Of a DNA stretch of 11,412 nucleotides, positions 1 through 7,901 are shown piece after piece. Each line of letters starts with the position of its first letter. Positions within the stretch are counted from its first letter, which is position 1. This stretch comes from Firmicutes bacterium CAG:95 (lineage in GTDB: Bacteria; Bacillota; Clostridia; Lachnospirales; Lachnospiraceae), in assembly GCA_000438155.1 (NCBI GenBank), contig FR902907.1:1-11412 (forward strand), written 5' to 3'. The notes beneath the pieces are model-generated. The model was not told where the DNA came from and did not search any database. It was given only the letters and a program-made list of their open reading frames with translations. Made by a program: the position numbers and the translations under genes.

Positions 1-88
1 GTGGGAGCTTGCTCACAAAGGGCAGCTTGTTACAGATATAGAATATAAGGATATCACAGAAACATGGTTAAAATTTTTAAAAAGATGA
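1..88 (+). CDS. C-terminal end of an unidentified upstream gene (partial)
   Basis: Reading from base 2 gives 28 codons without interruption, ending at the TGA at 86-88. The tail is hydrophilic and ends in TETWLKFLKR. The peptide is too short to assign to a family. Its position directly before a glycan exporter makes a polysaccharide-biosynthesis enzyme such as a glycosyltransferase plausible, but that is inference from context only. It overlaps the next gene by 25 bases if that gene starts at 64, or by an ATGA junction if it starts at 85. Such overlap is typical of genes in one operon, so transcription very probably enters this window from upstream. Confidence 0.55.
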   Translation, partial: WELAHKGQLVTDIEYKDITETWLKFLKR

Positions 89-1824
89 TGGTGCTTCTTG
101 ATGCACGTCAGAAACGAATTATGGTGCTTCAGTTAATTCTGATGCTGATTGGAGCGATTCTTGAAACTGCCGGTATTTCGATGGTAGTTCCGGTAATGCA
201 GGTGGTTCTGGAAGAAAATGCGGTGGCAAAGCACCGTTATCTCCAGGTGATCTGTGAGCTTTTTCATATTGACAAGGAGAATACCACAGCCGTTATGGTG
301 TTTGTGATGATGGCCCTGATTCTGATGTTTGTCCTCAAGAATGTCTTTCTGTTCTTCCAGCAGAAGTCACAGCTTAAGTTCGTCTATACCAATCAGTTTG
401 CCACCTCGAGACGCATGATGATCAACTTTATGCAGCGCCCGTATGAATATTATCTGAATGCGGATACGTCCGTGATCCAGAGAAGCATCACTTCGGATGT
501 GAATAATATGTATGGACTGATTCTGGCGATGCTGCAGCTTTTCAGCGAGGGTGTCATTTTTGTGGGACTTGTCATCGTGGTGGCCTTTATCAGCGGAATT
601 AAGATCACCATTATCGTGGCAGCTCTTCTGATTGCGGTCCTTCTGCTTATTATGTTTATTTTAAAGCCGATCATGAAAAAGGCCGGCGTAGAGAATCAGG
701 ACTATTACAGTGGTCTTTATAAATGGATCGATCAGTCGGTAATGGGAATCAAGGAAATCAAGATTGCCAATAAGGAAAGCTACTTTATTAATGAGTATTC
801 CAAGTGTGGAAATGGCTATGTAAGTGCCGTACAGCGCTATAATCTGTACAATGCCACTCCGCGGCTCTTAATTGAAACCGTAGCAGTAGCCGGAATGATT
901 ATTTTTATGATGCTGCAGCTGCTAAATGGAATTGAAGCAAGTGAGGTCATTACCCAGCTGAGTGCACTTGCGGTTGTTGCCATGCGCCTTGTGCCCTGTG
1001 CAAACCGGATTAACAACCATCTGACCTCGATTTCCTATTTTGAACCATTCTTTATGGGAGTCAGTGACCATTTACAGGATGATATCCGTGATAAGAATGT
1101 AAATTACGACGCAGAAGCGTATCGTCAGAAAATTGATGTACAGAAGATGGAAATCCGGGATAAGATTGAATTAAAGGATATTGTTTATAAATACCCGAAC
1201 ACGGAGACGCTGATTTTTGACCATGCGGATATGGTGATTCCCATTGGACAGTCAGTAGGAATTGTGGGGACAACCGGTGCCGGAAAGTCTACGGTTGTGG
1301 ATATTATGCTCGGACTGTTAAAGCTCCAGCAGGGGCAGATCCTTGCAGATGGCGTGGAGGTCCGTGATCATTACCGGTCCTGGCTTAAAAATGTCGGATA
1401 CATTCCGCAGAATATTTTTATGATTGATGATACCATCCGTAAGAATGTTGCATTTGGTTACGCGGACGAGGATATTGACGATGACAAGGTCTGGGCGGCA
1501 CTTAAGGAGGCCCAGCTGGATGAGTTTGTAAGAAGCCTTCCGGAAGGACTTGATACCGGAATCGGTGAGAGGGGAATCCGTATCTCAGGAGGCCAGAGAC
1601 AGCGGATCAGCATTGCCAGGGCACTTTTTGAGGATCCGGAGGTGTTGATTATGGATGAGGCAACCTCTGCCCTTGATAATGATACGGAAGCAGCCATTAT
1701 GGATTCCATTAACCGCCTGCATGGACGGAAGACCATGGTGATCATTGCACACCGTCTGCAGACGATTGAAAAGTGTGACATTGTTTATCGTGTCGAAGAC
1801 GGAAAGGTGACAAGAGATCGATAA
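64..1824 (+). CDS. ABC half-transporter (exporter type), PglK/MsbA-like lipid-linked glycan flippase candidate
   Basis: This 586-residue protein fuses a membrane domain to an ATPase, the usual length for exporter half-transporters that act as homodimers. Residues about 18-320 carry the hydrophobic segments (roughly 20-40, 75-97, 150-200, 280-310). The nucleotide-binding domain follows from about 370: Walker A G402-T410 (GTTGAGKST), Q-loop Q449 (YIPQN), signature ISGGQ at 507-511, Walker B ending D531-E532, and H-loop H563. All catalytic residues are present, so it should be active. The N-terminus (LLDARQKR...LILMLIGAILE) is the style of PglK-like flippases, which move undecaprenyl-pyrophosphate-linked oligosaccharides outward. 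Substrate is inferred from family and from the surrounding glycan genes. The start at 64 fits that N-terminus and has AAGGA at 47-51 (12-base spacing). An in-frame ATG at 85 has a weaker upstream site. A drug or peptide exporter is a less likely alternative. Confidence 0.88.
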   Translation: MVKIFKKMMVLLDARQKRIMVLQLILMLIGAILETAGISMVVPVMQVVLEENAVAKHRYLQVICELFHIDKENTTAVMVFVMMALILMFVLKNVFLFFQQKSQLKFVYTNQFATSRRMMINFMQRPYEYYLNADTSVIQRSITSDVNNMYGLILAMLQLFSEGVIFVGLVIVVAFISGIKITIIVAALLIAVLLLIMFILKPIMKKAGVENQDYYSGLYKWIDQSVMGIKEIKIANKESYFINEYSKCGNGYVSAVQRYNLYNATPRLLIETVAVAGMIIFMMLQLLNGIEASEVITQLSALAVVAMRLVPCANRINNHLTSISYFEPFFMGVSDHLQDDIRDKNVNYDAEAYRQKIDVQKMEIRDKIELKDIVYKYPNTETLIFDHADMVIPIGQSVGIVGTTGAGKSTVVDIMLGLLKLQQGQILADGVEVRDHYRSWLKNVGYIPQNIFMIDDTIRKNVAFGYADEDIDDDKVWAALKEAQLDEFVRSLPEGLDTGIGERGIRISGGQRQRISIARALFEDPEVLIMDEATSALDNDTEAAIMDSINRLHGRKTMVIIAHRLQTIEKCDIVYRVEDGKVTRDR

Positions 1825-1899
1825 AAGGGATCATTGTTGCGCATGGCCGGAAGCATTTGCTGCTCAGGTGTGCAAAAGTAAAGGGAAAGGGAGCACTGC

Positions 1900-3057
1900 A
1901 TGGAAGGAAGGAAACGTCAGGCAGGAATTGAATTATTGCGCATGGTTGCCATGATGATGATTGTTACCATGCATTTTCTTGCAAATTCCGGGAACCTTTT
2001 AGAACCGGGCAAGCAGTCAGACCTTTCTGCTGTTTTAGGAACGATTCTCGAAAATTTTTGTCTTGCGGCAGTGAACGCTTATGTGTTTATCAGTGGTTAT
2101 TTCGGATATCAGGGAACGTTTCAGGTGAAAAGAGTCCTGCGGTTCCTTTGCCAGATCTGGTTTTACAGCCTGCTGGTTCCCCTTGTACTGATGGGTTTGG
2201 GGATCAGCACAGGCTTTCAGAACGGCATTTATGGAATCCTTCCTTATCTGTTTCCGATTGAGACAGAACACTACTGGTTTGCAACCTCGTTCCTGCTTTT
2301 GATGCTGCTGATGCCTTTTTTGAATCTTGCGGCGCAGCACCTTCCGAAGAAAACCTATCAGACGGCACTTGTCGTACTCTTTATATTTTTAAGCGGAATC
2401 AAGAGTATTATACCAGTGGCTTTTGCGACAGACCGGTATGGTTACGACCTGACCTGGTTTGTTTTCGTTTATCTCCTTGCCGCCTATGCAGGAAAGTATG
2501 ATGAAAACGGAATTTTTCACCGGTTCAAAGCAGGCAGGGGAAATGCGGCGATTCTCTTTTTACTGAGTGCCGCGGCCGGAATGGCAATTCAGTTTCTGAT
2601 GAAAGATCTGGGAAGCTTTCTGCCTTCGTTACAGAATACCTGTGAATACTATTTTTCCGTGCCGTATCACTATAATACGATCACGGTACTTACGGCAGCC
2701 ATCGGGCTGTTTTACCTGTTCCGTTCCCTGCAGATCCGGGAGGGAAAAGCAGCAGATCTGCTCCGTCAGCTTGGCGGCTTATGCTTTGGCATTTATTTAT
2801 TACATGAACATATCGATATCCGCGGCAGCTGGTATGGGTGGCTGAAAGCACTTGTGAATCCTGCCGGAAATACCGGTGTGCTTCCTTTTTTGACAGAATG
2901 GATTTTCTGCCTGCTGGTGGTGTGTATTGCGGGTCTGCTGGCAGACCTTATAAGAGATAAGGTGTTTCATTTGATTGGAGCCAGACTCGATAAGACTGCC
3001 CTGGGAAAATGGCTGAAAAATCCGGATGACAAGGAAAGCAGAGGAGGAAATAAATGA
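1900..3057 (+). CDS. Acyltransferase family 3 membrane protein (probable glycan O-acyltransferase)
   Basis: The 385-residue polytopic protein opens with GIELLRMVAMMMIVTMHF. This is the first membrane helix of acyltransferase family 3, with the conserved Arg (R14) and His (H25). About ten hydrophobic segments follow, and a late LCFGIYLLHEH segment (H302, H304) is also typical of the family. Members use acyl-CoA from the cytoplasm to O-acylate sugars of capsules, O-antigens or peptidoglycan. The acyl donor and acceptor here cannot be read from sequence; O-acetylation of the locus polysaccharide is the natural guess. AAAGGGAG at 1886-1893 lies six bases before the ATG. The gene overlaps the next by four bases (ATGA), implying translational coupling. 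The 75-base gap before it shows no convincing promoter or terminator. Confidence 0.88.
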   Translation: MEGRKRQAGIELLRMVAMMMIVTMHFLANSGNLLEPGKQSDLSAVLGTILENFCLAAVNAYVFISGYFGYQGTFQVKRVLRFLCQIWFYSLLVPLVLMGLGISTGFQNGIYGILPYLFPIETEHYWFATSFLLLMLLMPFLNLAAQHLPKKTYQTALVVLFIFLSGIKSIIPVAFATDRYGYDLTWFVFVYLLAAYAGKYDENGIFHRFKAGRGNAAILFLLSAAAGMAIQFLMKDLGSFLPSLQNTCEYYFSVPYHYNTITVLTAAIGLFYLFRSLQIREGKAADLLRQLGGLCFGIYLLHEHIDIRGSWYGWLKALVNPAGNTGVLPFLTEWIFCLLVVCIAGLLADLIRDKVFHLIGARLDKTALGKWLKNPDDKESRGGNK

Positions 3058-4844
3058 ACGAATATGCGGAACGATTAAAACCTCTCTATCATTTTGCAGA
3101 GAAAATCCTGTTTCCGGTAATCCTTATACTGTTTCCCCTGCTTAAGGTAAATCAGGGAATTGACCTGACGGATACGGCATACAGTCTTGGAAATTATGCG
3201 TTCTTTGGGGAAAATACGGTATTGTGGACACTACTGACGTTTTTGTCCAATGTCCTTGGATTTTTCTTTACAAAGCTTCCGTTCGGAGGAACCATGCTTG
3301 GCATGAAGGTATATTCCTCCCTGCTGATCAGTGCCATGGCCCTGCTTGGATACCGCTTTTTCCGGACGAAAATGCCGGCTGTCATTGCCTTTCTTGCAGA
3401 GCTTTCCGCAATTGGAATGTGCTGGTGTCCATCCGTGATTTTATATAATTATATGACCTATGCGCTATTGCTTACCGCAGTGATTCTGCTGTTCCGCGGA
3501 CTGGTGCGGAAGCATCCGGGGTGCCTTGTGGCGGCGGGAGTGGTTCTGGGGCTTAATACCCTTGTACGCTTCCCCAATAATGGATTGGAAGTGTTATTGA
3601 TCCTTACTTTGTGGTATTATGGATATTTGAAGAAGAAACCGTTAGCAGAAATTGCGAAGGAAACAGGCCTGTGCATAGCAGGTTATGCAGCGGGCTTTGT
3701 GGCAGTGCTTGCCGGCATGATGCTTCTTTATGGAACGGGGACCCTTGGAACCATGATCGAAGGGGTCTTCGGCATGGCAGGCTCTGCATCCGATTATACC
3801 TTTGGAGAAATGCTTGGGATGATTACAGATGCCTATCTGCACGGAGCGGGATGGATGGCTTATATGGTGCTGTGTATTCTGCCGGGAATTCCTTTTTTCG
3901 CCATACAGAAGGAGCGTTTTCCCCTGCTTCGCAAAGTGGTATATTGTATCTGTATTGTGTTTTTGTTTATCGTGCTTGGCAGATGGGGCATGTTTAACTT
4001 TAAATATTATCAGAAGGAAGCCGCTCTCCAGTGGGGCGTGGTTTTCCTGATTCTGTCGCTGGGAATCTGTGTGTGGATGCTGTTTAGCAGAATGCAGGAC
4101 TGTGAATGGAAGCTGATTGCGGCGATGAGCCTTATCGTGATTCTGATCACCCCACTTGGCAGCAACAATTATGTGTGGCCGGCTTTGAATAACCTGTTCT
4201 TTGTGGCACCGATCACGTTCTGGACCATATACCGCTTCGCAAGGTGGGGACGTCCGTATCTGGATGTAACCGGGAAGGTTCCGCTCTTTTCCGTAAAAGC
4301 GATGACTATGGCTATGGTCGTTGCGTTCCTGATTCAGGCAGTCGGAATTGGCTGCAATTATGTTTTTCTCGATGGGGAGGATGGACATAAAAGGGATACG
4401 ACAGTAGAAGGAAGCCGGATTCTGCGTGGAATGAAAACCAATGCCGCAAATGCCGGAACACTTGAAGAGCTAAATACCTTTATGTTGGAAAATAATACGG
4501 AATACCGGAACAAAAAGGTGATTCTGTATGGAAATATTCCGGGGCTGTCCTATTATCTTCACAAGGCGCCGGCTGTTTATACATCATGGGCAGATCTTGA
4601 TACGAACAGCTATGAACGGCTGGCAGAGGATCTCAATACTTTAAATCAAACGATGACGGAAGAGAATCGTCCGCTTGTCATCTTTTCGGAAGAAATCATG
4701 GCACAGGTGCTTGATTTGCAGGAGAACGGAATGGCGGGAGAGGGCTCTGTCTGGGAGCAGAAGCTTAAGGCTATTCTGGATTTTATGACAGTAAATGAAT
4801 ACCAAATGGTCTTTGAGAATGAGAAATATGCAGTGTTTGTATAA
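3054..4844 (+). CDS. Large polytopic membrane protein, GT-C glycosyltransferase-like, with soluble C-terminal domain
   Basis: I cannot assign the 596-residue protein to a named family. It has about 12-14 hydrophobic segments between residues 18 and 445, followed by a mostly soluble region of about 140 residues. The first extracytoplasmic loop holds acidic residues (D37, D40 in GIDLTDTAYS), the placement of catalytic acids in GT-C enzymes such as the PMT and ArnT families. A later AGVVLGLNTLVRFPN segment also recalls that fold. The C-terminal region contains KKVILYGNIPGLSYYL and RPLVIFSEE, resembling the extracytoplasmic domain of ArnT-like proteins. A GT-C transferase using a polyprenyl-phosphate sugar donor is therefore the best guess; a polymerase or ligase is possible. 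AGGAGG at 3042-3047, six bases before the ATG, supports the start, which overlaps the acyltransferase stop. Confidence 0.75.
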   Translation: MNEYAERLKPLYHFAEKILFPVILILFPLLKVNQGIDLTDTAYSLGNYAFFGENTVLWTLLTFLSNVLGFFFTKLPFGGTMLGMKVYSSLLISAMALLGYRFFRTKMPAVIAFLAELSAIGMCWCPSVILYNYMTYALLLTAVILLFRGLVRKHPGCLVAAGVVLGLNTLVRFPNNGLEVLLILTLWYYGYLKKKPLAEIAKETGLCIAGYAAGFVAVLAGMMLLYGTGTLGTMIEGVFGMAGSASDYTFGEMLGMITDAYLHGAGWMAYMVLCILPGIPFFAIQKERFPLLRKVVYCICIVFLFIVLGRWGMFNFKYYQKEAALQWGVVFLILSLGICVWMLFSRMQDCEWKLIAAMSLIVILITPLGSNNYVWPALNNLFFVAPITFWTIYRFARWGRPYLDVTGKVPLFSVKAMTMAMVVAFLIQAVGIGCNYVFLDGEDGHKRDTTVEGSRILRGMKTNAANAGTLEELNTFMLENNTEYRNKKVILYGNIPGLSYYLHKAPAVYTSWADLDTNSYERLAEDLNTLNQTMTEENRPLVIFSEEIMAQVLDLQENGMAGEGSVWEQKLKAILDFMTVNEYQMVFENEKYAVFV

Positions 4845-4888
4845 CAATTCAGATTAGATGGAATTATCCAGTACAGGAGGAGAGAGAA

Positions 4889-6019
4889 ATGATCCGATTT
4901 AATGTGCCTCCCTTTACAGGGAAGGAAATGGATTATATGAAGCAGGCCGTAGAGAGCATGCATATCTGTGGGGATGGTGACTTTACGAAGAAATGCAGCA
5001 GGTGGATTGAGGAGCAGACCGGGACAGGCAAGTGCCTTCTGACGACATCCTGTACCCATGCACTGGAAATGGCAGCCCTTCTTTGTGATATTAAGGAAGG
5101 CGATGAGGTGATCATGCCGTCCTATACGTTTGTATCGACCGCAGATGCCTTTGTACTGCGCGGTGCCAGGATTGTGTTCGTAGACATCCGTCCGGATACC
5201 ATGAACATTGATGAAACCCTGATTGAGGATGCGATAACCGAGAAGACCAAGGCAATTGCCGTGGTACATTATGCCGGAGTTTCCTGTGAAATGGATACCA
5301 TTCTTGACATTGCAAAGCGTCATCAGCTTCTGGTGGTAGAGGATGCTGCACAGGGTGTGATGGCAAGCTACAAGGGCAAGGCACTTGGAACAATCGGAGA
5401 CTTTGGATGCTTCAGTTTCCATGAAACGAAGAATTACAGCATGGGTGAGGGCGGAGCATTACTCATCCGTGATGAGCATTATGTGGAAGAAGCCGAGATC
5501 CTCCGTGAAAAGGGAACGGACCGGAGCAAATATTTCCGCGGACAGGTAGATAAGTACTGCTGGAGAAATTATGGCTCCTCTTATCTCCCGAGTGAAATTA
5601 ATGCTGCATATCTTTATGCACAGCTGGAAATCGCAGATCAGATTAACGAGGTGCGTCTTTCCAGATGGCAGCAGTATTACGATGCATTATTGCCATTGCA
5701 GGAAGCCGGAAAGCTTACCCTGCCGGTAGTTCCCGGGGACTGTAAGCATAACGGTCATATGTTTTATATCAAATGTAAGGATCTTGAGGAACGCACGAGA
5801 TTTATTTCCTTTATGAAGGAAAATGAGATTCTTTGTGTATTTCATTATGTGCCGCTTCATTCGGCACCTGCCGGACTGAAATTTGGCCGTTTCCATGGGG
5901 AAGACCGTTATACGACCAGGGAAAGCGAACGTCTGGTGAGACTGCCAATGTTTTACCGGCTGACCGAAGAACAGACAGATTACATTATTTCTAAAGTAAA
6001 GGAATTCTATGAAGCTTAA
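4889..6019 (+). CDS. wecE: dTDP-4-amino-4,6-dideoxygalactose transaminase (DegT/DnrJ/EryC1/StrS family)
   Basis: The 376-residue protein closely follows E. coli WecE (RffA) along its whole length, as far as I recall that sequence: EVIMPSYTFVSTADAFVLRG, DTMNIDETLIEDAI, SFHETKNY, and GEDRYTTRESERL near the end. The PLP-binding lysine is K181 (HETKNY) and the cofactor-contacting D152/Q155 (EDAAQG) are intact. WecE transfers the amino group of glutamate to dTDP-4-dehydro-6-deoxy-D-glucose, giving dTDP-4-amino-4,6-dideoxy-D-galactose (dTDP-Fuc4N) in the cytoplasm. The RmlA/RmlB enzymes that make the substrate are not in this window. The glycine loop after K181 is one residue shorter than I recall for E. 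coli (MGEGG against AGGEGG). A perfect AGGAGG at 4875-4880 lies eight bases before the ATG. The 3' end overlaps the next gene by 11 bases. A related transaminase giving a different 4-amino sugar is a minor alternative. Confidence 0.93.
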   Translation: MIRFNVPPFTGKEMDYMKQAVESMHICGDGDFTKKCSRWIEEQTGTGKCLLTTSCTHALEMAALLCDIKEGDEVIMPSYTFVSTADAFVLRGARIVFVDIRPDTMNIDETLIEDAITEKTKAIAVVHYAGVSCEMDTILDIAKRHQLLVVEDAAQGVMASYKGKALGTIGDFGCFSFHETKNYSMGEGGALLIRDEHYVEEAEILREKGTDRSKYFRGQVDKYCWRNYGSSYLPSEINAAYLYAQLEIADQINEVRLSRWQQYYDALLPLQEAGKLTLPVVPGDCKHNGHMFYIKCKDLEERTRFISFMKENEILCVFHYVPLHSAPAGLKFGRFHGEDRYTTRESERLVRLPMFYRLTEEQTDYIISKVKEFYEA

Positions 6020-7823
6020 GGACGTTGATTCGAAGAGACAGAATTTCATAATTTCCGTTGTGCTTCTGCTGATCCCGATGATCGCACTGGCCTGCCGTTT
6101 TGATTATTATTATGATTTAAACGATGATGTCCTGATGAAGGAAATATTAAGCGGAAATTATACCGGGGTACCGGAAGGGCACAATATTCAGATGCTGTGG
6201 CTCATAAGCGCGGCAATCAGCCTGCTTTACCGTATCGTAAGGATTGCTCCGTGGTATGGTATATTTCTGTGTATCTGTCAGTTCGGGGCACTGCTTCTGC
6301 TCCTGAACCGGAGCTTTACGATCTGTAAAAGCCGGAAGGCCAAGCTTACGGTAGGACTTGTAGAAACACTGCTGTTTTTTGCCCTGATGATGGAGCATCT
6401 CGTGGCAGTACAGTATACGGTTACCTGCACCATGCTGGCTGCCGCTGCGGCATTCTGGTTTCTGACCTCGAAGCCACAGGAGGAACCGGTTAAATTTATC
6501 CGAAGCAATATCCCGGCAATTCTGCTTGTGTTTCTGGCATATCTGATCCGGTCAGAAATGCTTCTTTTAGTACTTCCGATGATCTGTGTAGCAGGTGTTG
6601 TAAAGTGGAGCTTTGAAGAAAAGGCGTTCACCAAAGAGAATTTTATGAAATATCTTGGAGTGATCGGACTGATTCTATTAAGTCTCCTGGCTGGAGAGGC
6701 CACACACAGGATTGCTTATGGAAGCAAAGAGTGGAGATGCTTTACCACACTGTTTGACAACCGTACGGAGCTCTATGATTTTCAACAGATACCTTCTTAT
6801 CAGGCAAACAAAGAATTTTATGACAGTATCGGAATCAGCGAAAGTGAGCAGATTCTGTTTGATAATTATAATTTTGGAATTGATGAAGAAATCGATGAAA
6901 CCATTATGGGACAGATTGCGGATTATGCCGGAGAACTGAATCAGGAAGCACAGCCCTTTATTCCCAAGTTTCAGAAGTATTTCAAACTGTATGTGTATCG
7001 TTTCTTAGGGGGACCGGCTTCCACAGGAAGTGATTATCCCTGGAATTATATGACGATACTTCTGTATATTACGGTATTTTTACTGGCGCTGTGCCAGGGC
7101 TGGAACACAGAGGATAAGCGGCATTACGGAATCTGGAAGCACCGCATGGTGACAGGGCTTTCCATTCTGTGGAAGCTTTGCTTTCTTTTTGCCGTCCGGA
7201 GCGCACTTTGGATGTATATTCTGATGGGGGAACGTTTCCCGGACAGGATTACCCACTCCCTGTATTTTATGGAGTTTGTAGTTCTTGCAGGGATTCTGTT
7301 TGTCCTTATCATGCAAAAGCGCAGGTCTGGCAGAACACATCTGGTACGGATGACGATGCTTATTTGTTTCGGTCTGTTTTCCGTGCTGCTCCTGCCGGGA
7401 AAGATCGGGGAGGTGGCACAGGATCAGAAGTACCGCGAGCAGCAGAATGAACCTTATTTACAGGTTTATGACTACTTTGCGCACCATCCGGAGAACTTTT
7501 ATTTTATGGACGTATATTCTTCGGTGAGCTATTCGGAAAAGATGTTTGCCAATATGGATAACGGCATTCACAATTATGATATTATGGGTGGCTGGGCGAG
7601 CAAGAGTCCGCTTTACCGTAAAAAGCTCAAGGTCTATCAGATCCCCGACATGGAAGAAGGACTGCTTTCCATGGATAATGTTTATTTCGTAAGAAAAAAG
7701 GCAGAGGACATGCACTGGCTTTCCAATTACTATGAAAGCCATGGTGAGAACATAAAGATTACATTGGTTGAAACGATAGACGATGTTTTTGAAATCTATC
7801 GGATTGAATCTGTCAGTTTATGA
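6009..7823 (+). CDS. Large polytopic membrane protein with ND-D first-loop motif, GT-C-like, soluble C-terminal domain
   Basis: This 604-residue protein belongs to no family I can name. Around 10-12 hydrophobic segments are visible: about 13-29, four or five between 60 and 200, one near 215-235, and four between 345 and 475. A hydrophilic stretch lies at about 240-340, and the last 120 residues look soluble and extracytoplasmic. The first loop reads YYYDLNDDVLMKEILSG, with D36, D39 and D40 placed as in GT-C glycosyltransferases. Transfer of a lipid-linked sugar on the outer face of the membrane is a reasonable inference, not a demonstrated one. The start overlaps the wecE end by 11 bases in another frame. 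AAAGGA at 5998-6003, five bases before the ATG, supports it and suggests coupled translation. It shares topology with the protein at 3054-4844, but I see no clear residue-level similarity by eye. Confidence 0.75.
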   Translation: MKLKDVDSKRQNFIISVVLLLIPMIALACRFDYYYDLNDDVLMKEILSGNYTGVPEGHNIQMLWLISAAISLLYRIVRIAPWYGIFLCICQFGALLLLLNRSFTICKSRKAKLTVGLVETLLFFALMMEHLVAVQYTVTCTMLAAAAAFWFLTSKPQEEPVKFIRSNIPAILLVFLAYLIRSEMLLLVLPMICVAGVVKWSFEEKAFTKENFMKYLGVIGLILLSLLAGEATHRIAYGSKEWRCFTTLFDNRTELYDFQQIPSYQANKEFYDSIGISESEQILFDNYNFGIDEEIDETIMGQIADYAGELNQEAQPFIPKFQKYFKLYVYRFLGGPASTGSDYPWNYMTILLYITVFLLALCQGWNTEDKRHYGIWKHRMVTGLSILWKLCFLFAVRSALWMYILMGERFPDRITHSLYFMEFVVLAGILFVLIMQKRRSGRTHLVRMTMLICFGLFSVLLLPGKIGEVAQDQKYREQQNEPYLQVYDYFAHHPENFYFMDVYSSVSYSEKMFANMDNGIHNYDIMGGWASKSPLYRKKLKVYQIPDMEEGLLSMDNVYFVRKKAEDMHWLSNYYESHGENIKITLVETIDDVFEIYRIESVSL

Positions 7824-7847
7824 CAGGATCCGGTGCAATCGTATAAA
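7820..7847 (+). promoter_or_regulatory. Candidate sigma-A-type promoter upstream of the GNAT gene
   Basis: ATGACA (7820-7825) and TATAAA (7842-7847) each match five of six bases of the TTGACA and TATAAT consensus, and they are 16 bases apart. The -35 box overlaps the stop codon of the preceding gene. The site would start a short leader of about 50 bases before the ATG at 7902. This is a by-eye match in an AT-leaning gap, so it is only a candidate. Confidence 0.35.
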
Positions 7848-7901
7848 GATTCCGTTGTTTATGAATACATATAAGCAGAATCAGAAAGGAAAAATCGGAC
7901 A

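Noticed and set aside
85..87. Alternative ATG for the ABC transporter forming an ATGA overlap with the upstream stop
   Set aside because: The junction is attractive, but the upstream bases are A/T-rich with no clear ribosome site, and the start at 64 gives the family-like N-terminus. It is kept only as an alternative.
1825..1899. Possible promoter in the gap before the acyltransferase gene
   Set aside because: A TTGTTG near 1832 has no -10-like box at proper distance. The gap is better read as a simple intra-operon spacer with a ribosome site.
3642..4388. 248-codon open frame on the minus strand inside the polytopic gene at 3054
   Set aside because: It is rich in His, Lys, Gln and Pro without a recognisable motif and lies antisense to a convincing membrane-protein gene with good signals. 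It is a by-product of the codon pattern on the + strand.
4646..5422. 258-codon minus-strand open frame across the boundary of the 3054 gene and wecE
   Set aside because: It crosses two well-supported + strand genes and the ribosome site of wecE, has a Cys/His-rich composition typical of antisense shadows, and shows no domain.
7855..7875. TTGTTT followed by TATAAG as a promoter before the GNAT gene
   Set aside because: The boxes are only about nine bases apart, too close for a sigma-A promoter. The pair at 7820-7847 is better spaced.
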